Assembly (NCBI RefSeq): GCF_937967675.1
Contig: NZ_CALBSN010000186.1
Location: 1 to 8,804, forward strand
Length of the DNA stretch: 8,804 bases
From: an uncultured Flavobacterium sp.
Lineage (GTDB): Bacteria; Bacteroidota; Bacteroidia; Flavobacteriales; Flavobacteriaceae
Direction: 5' to 3'
The notes beneath the pieces were generated by a model, which was given only the letters and a program-made list of their open reading frames with translations, made no database searches and was not told where the DNA came from. The translations under genes were made by a program, and so were the position numbers. Positions 1 to 6,300 of this stretch are shown here, piece after piece (within the stretch, counting starts at the first letter, position 1; each line of letters starts with the position of its first letter).

Positions 1-479
1 AAATCCAAACCGTGATTGATGAAGCCTTGGAAAACATCGCTAATTTTAGAAAAGATGAAGGTGCTTCGTTGGAAAAAGAATTCCAATTAAGAATTGCCAA
101 CATCAATAATTTAATGAACGAAGCGGTTTCTTACGATGCTGAACGCGTTGAAACTGTAAAAACTCGTTTAAGAACAGCTCTAGATGAATTAAAAGTAAAT
201 GTAGATGAAAATCGCTTTGAACAAGAATTGATTTTTTATCTAGAAAAATATGACATTACTGAAGAAAAAGTACGTTTGGGCAACCATTTGAACTATTTCT
301 TAGAAACGCTGAACGGAACGGAAGCCAACGGAAGAAAATTAGGTTTCATCACGCAAGAAATGGGAAGAGAAATCAACACCATGGGTTCAAAATCTAATCA
401 TTCTGAAATGCAAAAATTGGTAGTAATGATGAAAGATGAATTGGAAAAAATCAAAGAACAGGTATTAAACGTTCTTTAA
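1..479 (+). CDS. yicC: YicC/YloC family endoribonuclease, C-terminal part (5' end cut by window edge)
   Basis: The reading frame is open from the first bases (codons from position 3 give I-Q-T before the GTG at 12), so this is the 3' part of a longer gene and the GTG at 12 is not its start. The visible ~158 residues match the conserved C-terminal domain (DUF1732) of YicC/YloC proteins: an acidic helical stretch, then the signature R-x-E-Q-E-L, 'DITEEKVRLGNHLNYF', 'GRKLGFITQEMGREINTMGSKS' (split here as GRKLGFITQE and MGREINTMGSKS) and a closing 'ELEKIKEQVLNVL'. Family members are about 290 residues, so roughly 130 N-terminal residues lie to the left. E. coli YicC is reported to be an RNA-cleaving enzyme linked to small-RNA turnover; the role in this organism is inferred. 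In many genomes yicC is directly followed by gmk; here another small gene stands between them. Confidence 0.93.
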   Translation, partial: IQTVIDEALENIANFRKDEGASLEKEFQLRIANINNLMNEAVSYDAERVETVKTRLRTALDELKVNVDENRFEQELIFYLEKYDITEEKVRLGNHLNYFLETLNGTEANGRKLGFITQEMGREINTMGSKSNHSEMQKLVVMMKDELEKIKEQVLNVL

Positions 480-482
480 TTT

Positions 483-515
483 TAGTGAAAAGTGACAAGT
501 GAATAGTAAAAAGCC
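483..515 (+). repeat. Left arm of inverted heptad repeat flanking the four-helix-bundle gene
   Basis: After TA, four 7-base units follow without gaps: GTGAAAA (485-491), GTGACAA (492-498), GTGAATA (499-505) and GTAAAAA (506-512), then GC. The same TA-(7 bases x4)-GC layout appears in reverse complement at 884-915. The two 32-base arms (483-514 and 884-915) agree at 25 positions by my hand alignment. The arm ends 6 bases before the start codon of the enclosed gene. Confidence 0.8.
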
Positions 516-520
516 AGCAA

Positions 521-883
521 ATGAGTAGTATAAGTTCATATAAAGATTTATTAATTTGGAAAAAAGGAATAGTTCTGGTAGTAAAAGTTTATCAATTAAC
601 CAAAGCATTTCCACCTGAAGAATTATACGCTCTAACAAGTCAAATTAAAAGAGCTTCCGTTTCAATTCCGTCTAACATCGCAGAAGGTTATGGAAGAAAC
701 ACCGACAAATCTTTTAGCCATTTTATTGATATTTCAAGAGGTTCTTTATGCGAATTAGAAACTCAATTAATCATAGCAAAAGAATTAGGTTTTATTGTTA
801 ATTTTGAATTGTATAATGAAATTTTAGAGCTTATTATAGAAGAATCTAAAATGATAAATGTCTTTTCTAAATCACTTAAATAA
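521..883 (+). CDS. Four-helix bundle protein (23S rRNA intervening-sequence protein family)
   Basis: The 120-residue product has the full family signature: an N-terminal 'DLLIWKKG', a 'YQLTKAFPPEE' stretch, the central 'QIKRASVSIPSNIAEGYGR' motif (about residues 42-60), then 'FIDISRGSLCELETQL' and 'AKELGFI'. Family members form small all-helical bundles. They were first found encoded inside intervening sequences of Leptospira 23S rRNA genes, and are related to the Avd accessory protein of diversity-generating retroelements. The cellular role of stand-alone members is unknown to me. The gene lies in the yicC-gmk gap and is enclosed by inverted heptad repeats, its stop codon (881-883) touching the right arm. 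Its base composition (13 G/C in 541-600) is lower than gmk (22 in 1141-1200). No reverse transcriptase, variable repeat or rRNA sequence is nearby, so retroelement function is not supported. It may be co-transcribed with yicC and gmk; no promoter of its own was seen. Confidence 0.93.
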   Translation: MSSISSYKDLLIWKKGIVLVVKVYQLTKAFPPEELYALTSQIKRASVSIPSNIAEGYGRNTDKSFSHFIDISRGSLCELETQLIIAKELGFIVNFELYNEILELIIEESKMINVFSKSLK

Positions 884-915
884 GCTTTTCACTTATCACT
901 AATTACTTATCACTA
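882..915 (+). repeat. Right arm of inverted heptad repeat flanking the four-helix-bundle gene
   Basis: Read on the minus strand from 915, this is TA followed by GTGATAA, GTAATTA, GTGATAA, GTGAAAA and GC, which mirrors the arm at 483-514. On the plus strand the units are TTTTCAC (886-892), TTATCAC (893-899), TAATTAC (900-906) and TTATCAC (907-913). It begins directly after the stop codon of the enclosed gene and ends 17 bases before gmk. As RNA the two arms could pair around the gene, or the right arm could act as part of a processing or stability structure; both are inference. Confidence 0.8.
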
Positions 916-932
916 GAAAATAACACAACACA

Positions 933-1505
933 ATGACCAAAGGAAAATTATTAGTATTCTCTGCACCATCAGGTTCAGGAAAAACCACTATAGTACGACA
1001 TTTATTAGCCCAACCCGATTTGAATTTAGAATTTTCGATTTCGTGTACTACTCGTGCGCCTCGTGGCGAAGAAGTAGATGGAAAAGATTATTATTTCATC
1101 TCATGGGATGAATTCAAAAAGCACATTAAAGCAGAAGATTTCGTAGAATGGGAAGAAGTCTATACTGATAATTTCTACGGCACTTTAAAAACCGAAGTAG
1201 AACGCATCTGGGCTTTAGGAAAACACGTAATTTTTGACATTGATGTAGCGGGCGGATTGCGTATTAAAAGCAAATTTCCAAACGAAACCTTAGCTGTTTT
1301 TGTAAAACCACCAAGCGTTGACGAATTAAAACGCCGCTTAAAACAACGTTCCACAGAAAGCGAAGACAAAATCAATATGCGTATCGCAAAAGCGTCTGTA
1401 GAATTAGCAACTGCACCACAATTTGACACCATCATCAAAAATTATGATTTAGATGTGGCAAAAGAAGAAGCGTATCAATTGGTAAAGGATTTTATTAGTA
1501 AATAA
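933..1505 (+). CDS. gmk: Guanylate kinase
   Basis: The enzyme transfers phosphate from ATP to GMP to give GDP, an essential cytosolic step of guanine nucleotide supply. The 190-residue product has the usual length and landmarks: P-loop 'SAPSGSGKTT' at residues 10-19 (Lys17), the GMP-binding region 'SCTTRAPRGEEVDGKDYYF' at 37-55 with Arg41, Arg44 and Tyr53, 'VEWEEVYTDNFYGT' at 71-84, 'DIDVAGG' at 102-108, and a lid with 'RLKQRSTESEDKINMRI' near 135-151. The ATG at 933 leaves the normal short lead before the first strand. It follows the four-helix-bundle cassette by 17 bases after the right arm and is probably transcribed from upstream of yicC. Nothing in the coding sequence looks damaged. Confidence 0.98.
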   Translation: MTKGKLLVFSAPSGSGKTTIVRHLLAQPDLNLEFSISCTTRAPRGEEVDGKDYYFISWDEFKKHIKAEDFVEWEEVYTDNFYGTLKTEVERIWALGKHVIFDIDVAGGLRIKSKFPNETLAVFVKPPSVDELKRRLKQRSTESEDKINMRIAKASVELATAPQFDTIIKNYDLDVAKEEAYQLVKDFISK

Positions 1506-1513
1506 AAGTATAG

Positions 1514-1593
1514 CACAAAGTCTCACTAAGTTATGCACCAAGTAGCACAAAAAACTTCGTGAAACTCTGTGAAAAACTTCGTGAAACTCTGTG
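1514..1593 (+). repeat. 80-base dyad of octamers (CACNAAGT / ACTYNGTG) between gmk and nadD
   Basis: Four octamers on the left, CACAAAGT (1514), CACTAAGT (1524), CACCAAGT (1536) and CACAAAAA (1546), are mirrored by ACTTCGTG (1554), ACTCTGTG (1564), ACTTCGTG (1576) and ACTCTGTG (1586). Start-to-start spacing is 10, 12, 10 in both arms, and the axis lies exactly between 1553 and 1554. By hand, 28 of 40 base pairs across the axis are complementary; mismatches fall mainly in the spacers and at the middle bases of the octamers. The right arm also contains a perfect 22-base direct duplication (1550-1571 and 1572-1593). It could form an imperfect hairpin in the gmk-nadD transcript; function unknown. 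Confidence 0.8.
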
Positions 1594-1602
1594 AAACAAA
1601 AA

Positions 1603-2184
1603 ATGAAAATAGGTCTGTATTTTGGAACGTTTAATCCCATTCATATTGGGCATTTGATCATTGCCAATCATATGGCGGAGCATTCTGATTTGGATCAAAT
1701 TTGGATGGTCGTTACACCTCATAATCCACACAAACAGAAAAGTTCGTTGTTAGATGATTATCATCGTTTGCACATGGTGCATTTGGCAACAGAAGATTTC
1801 CCGAAAATCCAACCTTCGGATATCGAATTCAAACTACCACAGCCGAATTATACCGTAAATACTTTAGCACATTTACAAGAAAAATTTCCGAAACACGAAT
1901 TTTCGTTAATCATGGGCGAAGACAATTTGAACTCGCTCCACAAATGGAAAAACTACGAAGTCATTCTGCAAAACCACCATATTTATGTCTATCCGCGATT
2001 AAATTCAGGCGAAATCGATGAGCAATTTGTCAATCATCCAAAAATCCATCGAGTAGGCGCGCCTGTAATTGAATTATCTTCAACCTTCATTCGCGAAAGC
2101 ATTAAAAACGGTAAAAATGTAATACCAATGTTACCCAATAAAGTTTGGGAATATGTGGAGCATAATTTGTTTTATAAGAAATGA
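1603..2184 (+). CDS. nadD: Nicotinate-nucleotide adenylyltransferase
   Basis: The product joins nicotinate mononucleotide to AMP from ATP, giving deamido-NAD, the second last step of NAD synthesis in the cytosol. Counted from the ATG at 1603 it is 193 residues with the nucleotidyltransferase core: 'GTFNPIHIGH' at 8-17 (the H-x-G-H form, His14 and His17), 'TPHNPHK' at 38-44, 'MGEDNL' at 104-109 with 'LHKWKNY' just after, and the C-terminal 'SSTFIR' at 159-164 that holds ATP. The frame is also open back to a GTG at 1591, but that GTG is the last three bases of the flanking repeat, and family members normally start at M-K-I-G-L-(Y/F)-G-G/T, so ATG 1603 is preferred. The stop overlaps the next start codon (ATGA at 2181-2184), suggesting coupled translation of the following gene. 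Confidence 0.97.
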   Translation: MKIGLYFGTFNPIHIGHLIIANHMAEHSDLDQIWMVVTPHNPHKQKSSLLDDYHRLHMVHLATEDFPKIQPSDIEFKLPQPNYTVNTLAHLQEKFPKHEFSLIMGEDNLNSLHKWKNYEVILQNHHIYVYPRLNSGEIDEQFVNHPKIHRVGAPVIELSSTFIRESIKNGKNVIPMLPNKVWEYVEHNLFYKK

Positions 2185-2813
2185 ATTTTAAAGCTAAAAT
2201 TTATATCAAAGATAAATCGTTACCATTTTATAAAAAAATGGATAATTCTGAACAACTACAATGGATTTCAATATCATTTGCATTAATACTTTTACTTATT
2301 TTATCAAACACAGAAAATAATATTGAAAACATATTTGAAAGCATTCTAAAAAACATTATTTATGTCTGTTTGGGATTATTTCTAATCTCAGTTATTATGA
2401 GATTTGGTGAATATGAAAAATTAAATGGAAAACTTGAAGGAGAAATTTCTTTTGAAAAAGATGGAATAAAAATTAATAATCAACTCTTTGAATTTAATCA
2501 AATCAATGATTTTAATATAGAATTTTCAGATAAATATGGTAGCCAAACAGGAAAATCAAATGGTGCCTTTTTATCGCAAGGTTTAAAAAATAGTATTTCT
2601 TTTTATCATAATGGTAAATTAATTATAACATATTTTCAATTGTATTCATCTGAACAACTCGAAGCAATTAAAAAAGATCTTTTTTTTATAATTACTAATG
2701 AACTTATCATTTTCAAAAAAAAATATCTAAATCTTGTAGACAAGAAATATAAAAACACGACTGATTATTTGTTTTTTATAGAAAAAATGAAAAAAGAAAG
2801 CAAACTATCTTAA
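2181..2813 (+). CDS. Unrecognised membrane protein with two predicted membrane segments
   Basis: I do not recognise this 210-residue protein. It starts inside the nadD stop codon (ATGA), which supports the chosen ATG and suggests co-expression. A charged N-terminus of about 28 residues is followed by two hydrophobic stretches at roughly 29-43 ('ISISFALILLLILSN') and 56-73 ('LKNIIYVCLGLFLISVIM'), separated by a short acidic/polar loop. The rest (about 74-210) is soluble and begins with alternating strand-like segments ('LEGEISFEKDGIKINNQLFEF'), which could be a PH-like fold as found in small bacterial membrane-anchored proteins; that is only a guess. The tail is rich in Lys and ends in a basic helix. 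Base composition is strikingly low in G+C (8 of 60 in 2581-2640; 15 of 60 in 2401-2460, against 20 of 60 in nadD 1861-1920), which suggests weak constraint or recent arrival. Confidence 0.75.
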   Translation: MNFKAKIYIKDKSLPFYKKMDNSEQLQWISISFALILLLILSNTENNIENIFESILKNIIYVCLGLFLISVIMRFGEYEKLNGKLEGEISFEKDGIKINNQLFEFNQINDFNIEFSDKYGSQTGKSNGAFLSQGLKNSISFYHNGKLIITYFQLYSSEQLEAIKKDLFFIITNELIIFKKKYLNLVDKKYKNTTDYLFFIEKMKKESKLS

Positions 2814-2826
2814 CATTCCTTTACCA

Positions 2827-2855
2827 TTCGTTACCAATCCCATTGCGTAACTTTG
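2827..2855 (+). promoter_or_regulatory. Bacteroidetes-type promoter for the aldehyde reductase gene
   Basis: TAACTTTG at 2848-2855 is an exact match to the TAnnTTTG -7 element of Bacteroidetes housekeeping promoters. The -33 side is weak: TTCG at 2827-2830, 17 bases upstream, is the nearest thing to TTTG. Transcription would start near 2861, leaving a leader of about 17 bases before ATG 2878. The 64-base gap contains nothing else I can name, and no terminator for the preceding operon is evident. Confidence 0.55.
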
Positions 2856-2877
2856 TATTCTTAAAAAATAAAATGTT

Positions 2878-4044
2878 ATGCTAAACTTCGAATTATACAA
2901 TCCGGTAAATTATGTCTTTGGAAAAGGACAAATTGCTAAACTAACTGATTTAGTTCCAACAAACATAAAGATTCTGCTTGCTTATGGTGGCGGAAGTATC
3001 TTTAAAAATGGTGTTTACGACCAAGTAAAAGCCGCTCTACCAAATCATGATATCATAGAATTTGGCGGAATTGAACCGAATCCTCGTTTTGAAACTTTGA
3101 TGAAAGCGGTTGAAATTATTCGTGCTGAAAAAATTGGTTTCATCTTAGCTGTTGGTGGCGGAAGTGTAATTGATGGCGTGAAATTTATCTCAGCAGCTGT
3201 TAATTTTGAAGGTGATGAAGCCGATATTTTGAAAAAACGAATCTTGTTTAAAGACGTTTCCAAAGTTATTCCTTTTGGAACCGTTTTAACCCTGCCAGCA
3301 ACTGGTTCGGAAATGAATTCGGGAGCAGTAGTTACAATTGAAGCTACACAAGAAAAACTTACTTTGGGCGGAAGCGCTTTATTTCCAGTATTCTCAATTG
3401 TAGATCCAACGGTAATTACTTCGTTACCAAAAAGACAGTTACAAAACGGAGTTGTGGATGCGTTCACACACGTAATGGAACAATATTTAACCTATACACA
3501 CGATGCTTTACTACAAGACCGAATTTCGGAAAGTATTTTACAAACGCTAATTGAAATTGGTCCAGATGTAGTAGAAAATCCGAGCGATTATAAATTAGCT
3601 TCCAACTTTGTTTGGAGTGCCACCATGGCATTGAATGGCTTAATTCAAAAAGGAGTTCCTTCGGATTGGGCTACACACATGATTGGTCATGAATTAACTG
3701 CTTTATACGAAATTGATCATGCGAGAACGTTGGCAATCATTGGTCCAAACTTATACCGCGTAATGTTCGATACGAAAAAAGAAAAATTAGCACAATACGG
3801 ACAACGTGTTTGGAACATTCAAGGCAATTCAACTGAAGAAATTGCAGAAAAAGCAATTGAAAAAACGGTTGAGTTCTTCCACAAAATGGGCATGAAAACG
3901 AAAATTTCGGAAAACGCTGAAAACATCGAAAACACAGCTGATTTCATTGTAAATCGTTTCGAAGAAAGAGGTTGGAAAGCCATGGGTGAAAAACAGAATA
4001 TTACTTTGGAAAAAGTAAGAGCTATTGTAGAAATGAGTTATTAA
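2878..4044 (+). CDS. yqhD: NADPH-dependent, iron/zinc-type aldehyde reductase (YqhD family)
   Basis: This 388-residue protein aligns by eye with E. coli YqhD (387 residues) from end to end, including the family start 'NFELYNPVNYVFGKG', 'YGGGSIFKNGVYDQV' at 36-50, 'EFGGIEPNPRFETLM' at 61-75, the dinucleotide-binding 'AVGGGSVIDG' at 91-100 and 'LTLPATGSEMNSGAV' at 137-151. The four metal ligands fall at the same numbers as in E. coli: Asp194 and His198 in 'NGVVDAFTHVMEQY', His267 in 'DWATHMIGHELTA', and His281 in 'EIDHARTLAI'. YqhD enzymes reduce many short and reactive aldehydes, including lipid-peroxidation products, to alcohols with NADPH. The Gly-Gly-Gly-Ser motif near residue 38 favours NADPH. 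Own promoter upstream and an inverted repeat downstream suggest a single-gene unit. In E. coli the gene is switched on by YqhC; no regulator is next to it here. Confidence 0.95.
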   Translation: MLNFELYNPVNYVFGKGQIAKLTDLVPTNIKILLAYGGGSIFKNGVYDQVKAALPNHDIIEFGGIEPNPRFETLMKAVEIIRAEKIGFILAVGGGSVIDGVKFISAAVNFEGDEADILKKRILFKDVSKVIPFGTVLTLPATGSEMNSGAVVTIEATQEKLTLGGSALFPVFSIVDPTVITSLPKRQLQNGVVDAFTHVMEQYLTYTHDALLQDRISESILQTLIEIGPDVVENPSDYKLASNFVWSATMALNGLIQKGVPSDWATHMIGHELTALYEIDHARTLAIIGPNLYRVMFDTKKEKLAQYGQRVWNIQGNSTEEIAEKAIEKTVEFFHKMGMKTKISENAENIENTADFIVNRFEERGWKAMGEKQNITLEKVRAIVEMSY

Positions 4045-4051
4045 AAATTAA

Positions 4052-4189
4052 AATACGAATTTCACGAATTAACACGAATAATTTTTATTGCAAAATTTAG
4101 AAGTTTTTAGTAAAGTTTAGAAAGCTTTACTAAAAAATTGAACCTCAAAAAAGCAAAGAAAATTGGTGTTAATTCGTGGAATTCGTGTT
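4052..4189 (+). repeat. Nested palindrome with ACGAAT/ATTCGT arms between yqhD and gpsA
   Basis: Outer arms at 4052-4079 and 4162-4189 are 28 bases each and complementary at 25 positions; two of the three exceptions would be G-U pairs in RNA. Each arm holds three hexamer units: ACGAAT at 4055, 4064 and 4074, mirrored by ATTGGT (4162), ATTCGT (4172) and ATTCGT (4181), with 9- and 10-base steps in mirror order. Inside lies a perfect 12-base stem (4104-4115 with 4125-4136; loop of 9) that ends in A's on the plus strand. The inner stem could terminate or process the yqhD transcript, but it has no clear U-run after it. Together with the promoter at 4225-4255 this accounts for most of the 233-base gap between genes. 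Confidence 0.85.
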
Positions 4190-4224
4190 TAAATCCATTA
4201 TAAAAAAGAGTTTCGCAAACGTTT

Positions 4225-4255
4225 TTTGTAAATCCTTTTTAAATGCCTATTTTTG
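4225..4255 (+). promoter_or_regulatory. Bacteroidetes-type promoter for gpsA and the TerC-family gene
   Basis: TTTG at 4225-4228 (end of a T-run) and TATTTTTG at 4248-4255 match the -33 and -7 elements of Bacteroidetes housekeeping promoters, with 19 bases between them, the expected spacing. Transcription would start around 4260, giving a leader of about 17 bases to the gpsA ATG at 4278. This is the best promoter match in the window. Confidence 0.7.
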
Positions 4256-4277
4256 ATGTTCTAAATTAAATCGGAAA

Positions 4278-5273
4278 ATGGAAAATAAGCCAAAATTTGC
4301 AGTCATAGGAGGGGGAAGTTGGGCTACCGCAATTGCTAAAATGCTTTGTGAAAATCAAGACGAAATTGCTTGGTACATGCGAAGCACTTATGCTATTGAG
4401 CATTTAAAACATCAAAAACACAACCCAAACTATTTGAGTTCGGTTGCGTTTAACACTAATAAATTGAAACTTACAAACGATATCAACGAAGCAGTTGCCT
4501 ATGCAGATTATCTGATTTTTGTAATTCCATCCGCTTTTTTAAGTAAAGAATTGGAGAACTTAACAGAAAGTTTGAAAAATAAATTTATTTTTTCTGCTAT
4601 CAAAGGAATTGTTCCTGAATCGAGTTTGATTGTTGGTGAACATTTTCATACTAAATATGATATTCCATTTGAAAATATAGGTGTTGTAACAGGACCTTGC
4701 CATGCGGAAGAAGTGGCAATGGAACGTTTATCCTACTTAACGATTGCCTGTAGTGATAAGAAAAAAGCCAAATTCGTAGCTAAAAATTTGAGTTCGCATT
4801 ACATCAAAGCCAAAACTTCAGATGATATCATTGGAACTGAATATGCAGCCGTTTTAAAAAATATTTACGCCATTGCGGCCGGAATTGCACATGGCTTAGG
4901 TTATGGCGATAACTTTCAAGCGGTTTTGATGAGTAACGGTATTCGCGAAATGAAGAAATTCATTCGTAAAGTACATCGCATGAAACGAAACATTAACAAT
5001 TCGGCTTATCTAGGCGACTTGTTAGTAACAGGATATTCCGTATTTTCTCGAAACAGAATGTTTGGAAACATGATAGGAAAAGGTTACACCGTAAAATCAG
5101 CACAAATGGAAATGAGTATGGTAGCGGAAGGTTATTATGCGGTAAAAAGTGCTTACAAACTAAACCAAGAATACGGGGCTGATACTCCAATTATTGATGC
5201 GGTTTACAAAATTTTATACGAAAACAAAGACGCAAAAACCGTTTTTAAAGCCTTAACAGAAAAACTAAATTAA
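4278..5273 (+). CDS. gpsA: NAD(P)-dependent glycerol-3-phosphate dehydrogenase
   Basis: The cytosolic enzyme reduces dihydroxyacetone phosphate to sn-glycerol-3-phosphate, the backbone for phospholipids. The 331-residue product has the standard length and order: the Rossmann loop 'VIGGGSWATAIAKML' at 9-23, 'IFVIPSAFL' at 80-88, 'SAIKGI' with Lys109, 'VTGPCHAEEVA' at 137-147, the catalytic-lysine segment 'GTEYAAVLKNIYAIAAGIAHGLGYGDN' (Lys194; shown here in part as AAVLKNIYAIAAG and HGLGYGDN), then 'LGDLLVTGYSVFSRNR' at 245-260 and 'MEMSMVAEGYYAVK' at 277-290. Where many homologues read G-P-S-H/F-A-E-E, this one has G-P-C-H-A-E-E, a mild variation. It has its own promoter and sits 4 bases before the TerC-family gene, so the two should share a transcript. 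Confidence 0.97.
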   Translation: MENKPKFAVIGGGSWATAIAKMLCENQDEIAWYMRSTYAIEHLKHQKHNPNYLSSVAFNTNKLKLTNDINEAVAYADYLIFVIPSAFLSKELENLTESLKNKFIFSAIKGIVPESSLIVGEHFHTKYDIPFENIGVVTGPCHAEEVAMERLSYLTIACSDKKKAKFVAKNLSSHYIKAKTSDDIIGTEYAAVLKNIYAIAAGIAHGLGYGDNFQAVLMSNGIREMKKFIRKVHRMKRNINNSAYLGDLLVTGYSVFSRNRMFGNMIGKGYTVKSAQMEMSMVAEGYYAVKSAYKLNQEYGADTPIIDAVYKILYENKDAKTVFKALTEKLN

Positions 5274-5277
5274 ATCC

Positions 5278-6282
5278 ATGCTATTCTCATTAAAAACAGG
5301 TGCAATTGATCATTTAATCGATCACCCAGGAATTATTACGGCTTTTACGATTACCATCATTGCCATGTTGGTATTAGACTTAGGTGTTTTAAACAAAAAA
5401 GGACACGTGATTTCCAATCGTGAGGCGGCTATTTGGTCGGTGATTTGGATTTCTTTAGCAATGGGATTTAGTGGTATTATTTATCATTACATGGGAGCCG
5501 AAAAATTCATGCAATTTCAAGGTGCGTATTGGATTGAAAAAGCACTTTCGGTTGATAATTTATTTGTATTTATTTTAGTTTTTGGCTATTTCAACGTTGC
5601 TAAAGAAGCCCAACACAAAGTGTTATTTTGGGGTGTGATTGGGGCTTTGGTTTTTAGAGCAATATTCATTTTTGCGGGAGTTTGGCTATTGAACTACACC
5701 TATTTGCCTGAAATGGAGCTTTTTGGACACATGGTTAAAATCAATTACTTGTTAACTCTTTTCGGAATTATTTTGATTGTTGCCGGAATTAAATCGGCAC
5801 TGAGTCAAGAAGAAGATGAAGGAAGTAAAGATTTTACAAAAAGTCCAGGTGCTCGATTTGTTTATAAATTTTTCAATGTAACCCATCAATACGATGGCGA
5901 TAAATTCTTCACGATTGAAAACGGACTTAAAGTAGCAACGCCTTTGTTTGTAGTAGTCGCAATTGTAGAATTTACCGACTTATTATTTGCGATTGACAGT
6001 ATTCCAGCAATTTTTGCTATTGCTCCAGATGATCCATTTATTCTTTACACATCAAATATTTTTGCGATTTTAGGATTGCGTTCATTGTATTTTCTTTTAG
6101 CGAACTTCATGTACATGTTCAGTAAATTGAAATATGGATTAGGATTTATCTTGGCTTTTATCGGAACTAAAATGATTATAGCGCCGTTTTATCACGTTCC
6201 TACAAGTTTATCTTTATCTGTTGTGGGTGGAGCTCTAATCTTGTCTGTAATCGCTTCTTTATTATTTCCTGATAAGGATTAA
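5278..6282 (+). CDS. TerC/Alx family integral membrane protein, likely metal ion (Mn2+) handling
   Basis: The 334-residue protein is mostly hydrophobic, with about eight or nine membrane segments (for example around 19-37, 51-71, 87-105, 115-139, 153-173, 220-249, 258-280, 285-303 and 311-330). The family signatures are present: 'WIEKALSVDNLFVFILVF' at 85-102 and 'FTDLLFAIDSIPAIFAI' at 232-248, whose acidic residues (Glu87, Asp93, Asp234, Asp240) are the likely ion-binding sites. Length and a charged cytoplasmic loop at about 176-212 ('SQEEDEGSKDFTKS') resemble E. coli Alx, which exports Mn2+ and is induced by alkaline pH through an RNA switch. There is no room for such a switch here: only 4 bases separate it from gpsA, so expression is probably tied to gpsA by the shared transcript. 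Tellurite resistance, the origin of the name TerC, is not implied without the other ter genes. Confidence 0.93.
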   Translation: MLFSLKTGAIDHLIDHPGIITAFTITIIAMLVLDLGVLNKKGHVISNREAAIWSVIWISLAMGFSGIIYHYMGAEKFMQFQGAYWIEKALSVDNLFVFILVFGYFNVAKEAQHKVLFWGVIGALVFRAIFIFAGVWLLNYTYLPEMELFGHMVKINYLLTLFGIILIVAGIKSALSQEEDEGSKDFTKSPGARFVYKFFNVTHQYDGDKFFTIENGLKVATPLFVVVAIVEFTDLLFAIDSIPAIFAIAPDDPFILYTSNIFAILGLRSLYFLLANFMYMFSKLKYGLGFILAFIGTKMIIAPFYHVPTSLSLSVVGGALILSVIASLLFPDKD

Positions 6283-6300
6283 ATATTTGAACACAATATA

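Noticed and set aside
12..14. GTG at 12 as the start of the first gene
   Set aside because: The frame stays open to the left edge and the product lacks the YicC N-terminal domain, so the gene is cut by the window.
521..883. Diversity-generating retroelement, suggested by the Avd-like four-helix-bundle protein
   Set aside because: No reverse transcriptase, template repeat or variable repeat in the window; the protein fits the generic rRNA intervening-sequence-type family better.
483..1593. CRISPR array, suggested by regularly spaced short units
   Set aside because: Units are 7-8 bases with no 25-40 base spacers between them, and arms are mirrored; no cas gene present.
1591..1602. GTG at 1591 as the nadD start
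   Set aside because: It is the terminal GTG of the flanking octamer repeat; the ATG at 1603 gives the normal family N-terminus.
1175..1731. Several open frames on the minus strand across gmk and nadD
   Set aside because: They overlap each other and conserved genes on the other strand; one runs through the repeat at 1514-1593. No family resemblance.
2816..2847. Possible fifth repeat site (TTTACCATTCG / TTACCAATCC) before the aldehyde reductase gene
   Set aside because: Only a loose direct similarity over about 10 bases with no mirrored arm; it overlaps the -33 region of the promoter.
3045..3467. Long open frame on the minus strand inside the aldehyde reductase gene
   Set aside because: It lies wholly opposite a clearly conserved gene, and its protein has low-complexity composition with no recognisable motif; it is a by-product of codon use.
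5278..6282. Tellurite resistance cluster
   Set aside because: Only one TerC-family membrane protein is present, without TerD/TerB-type partners; Alx-type ion handling is the better reading.
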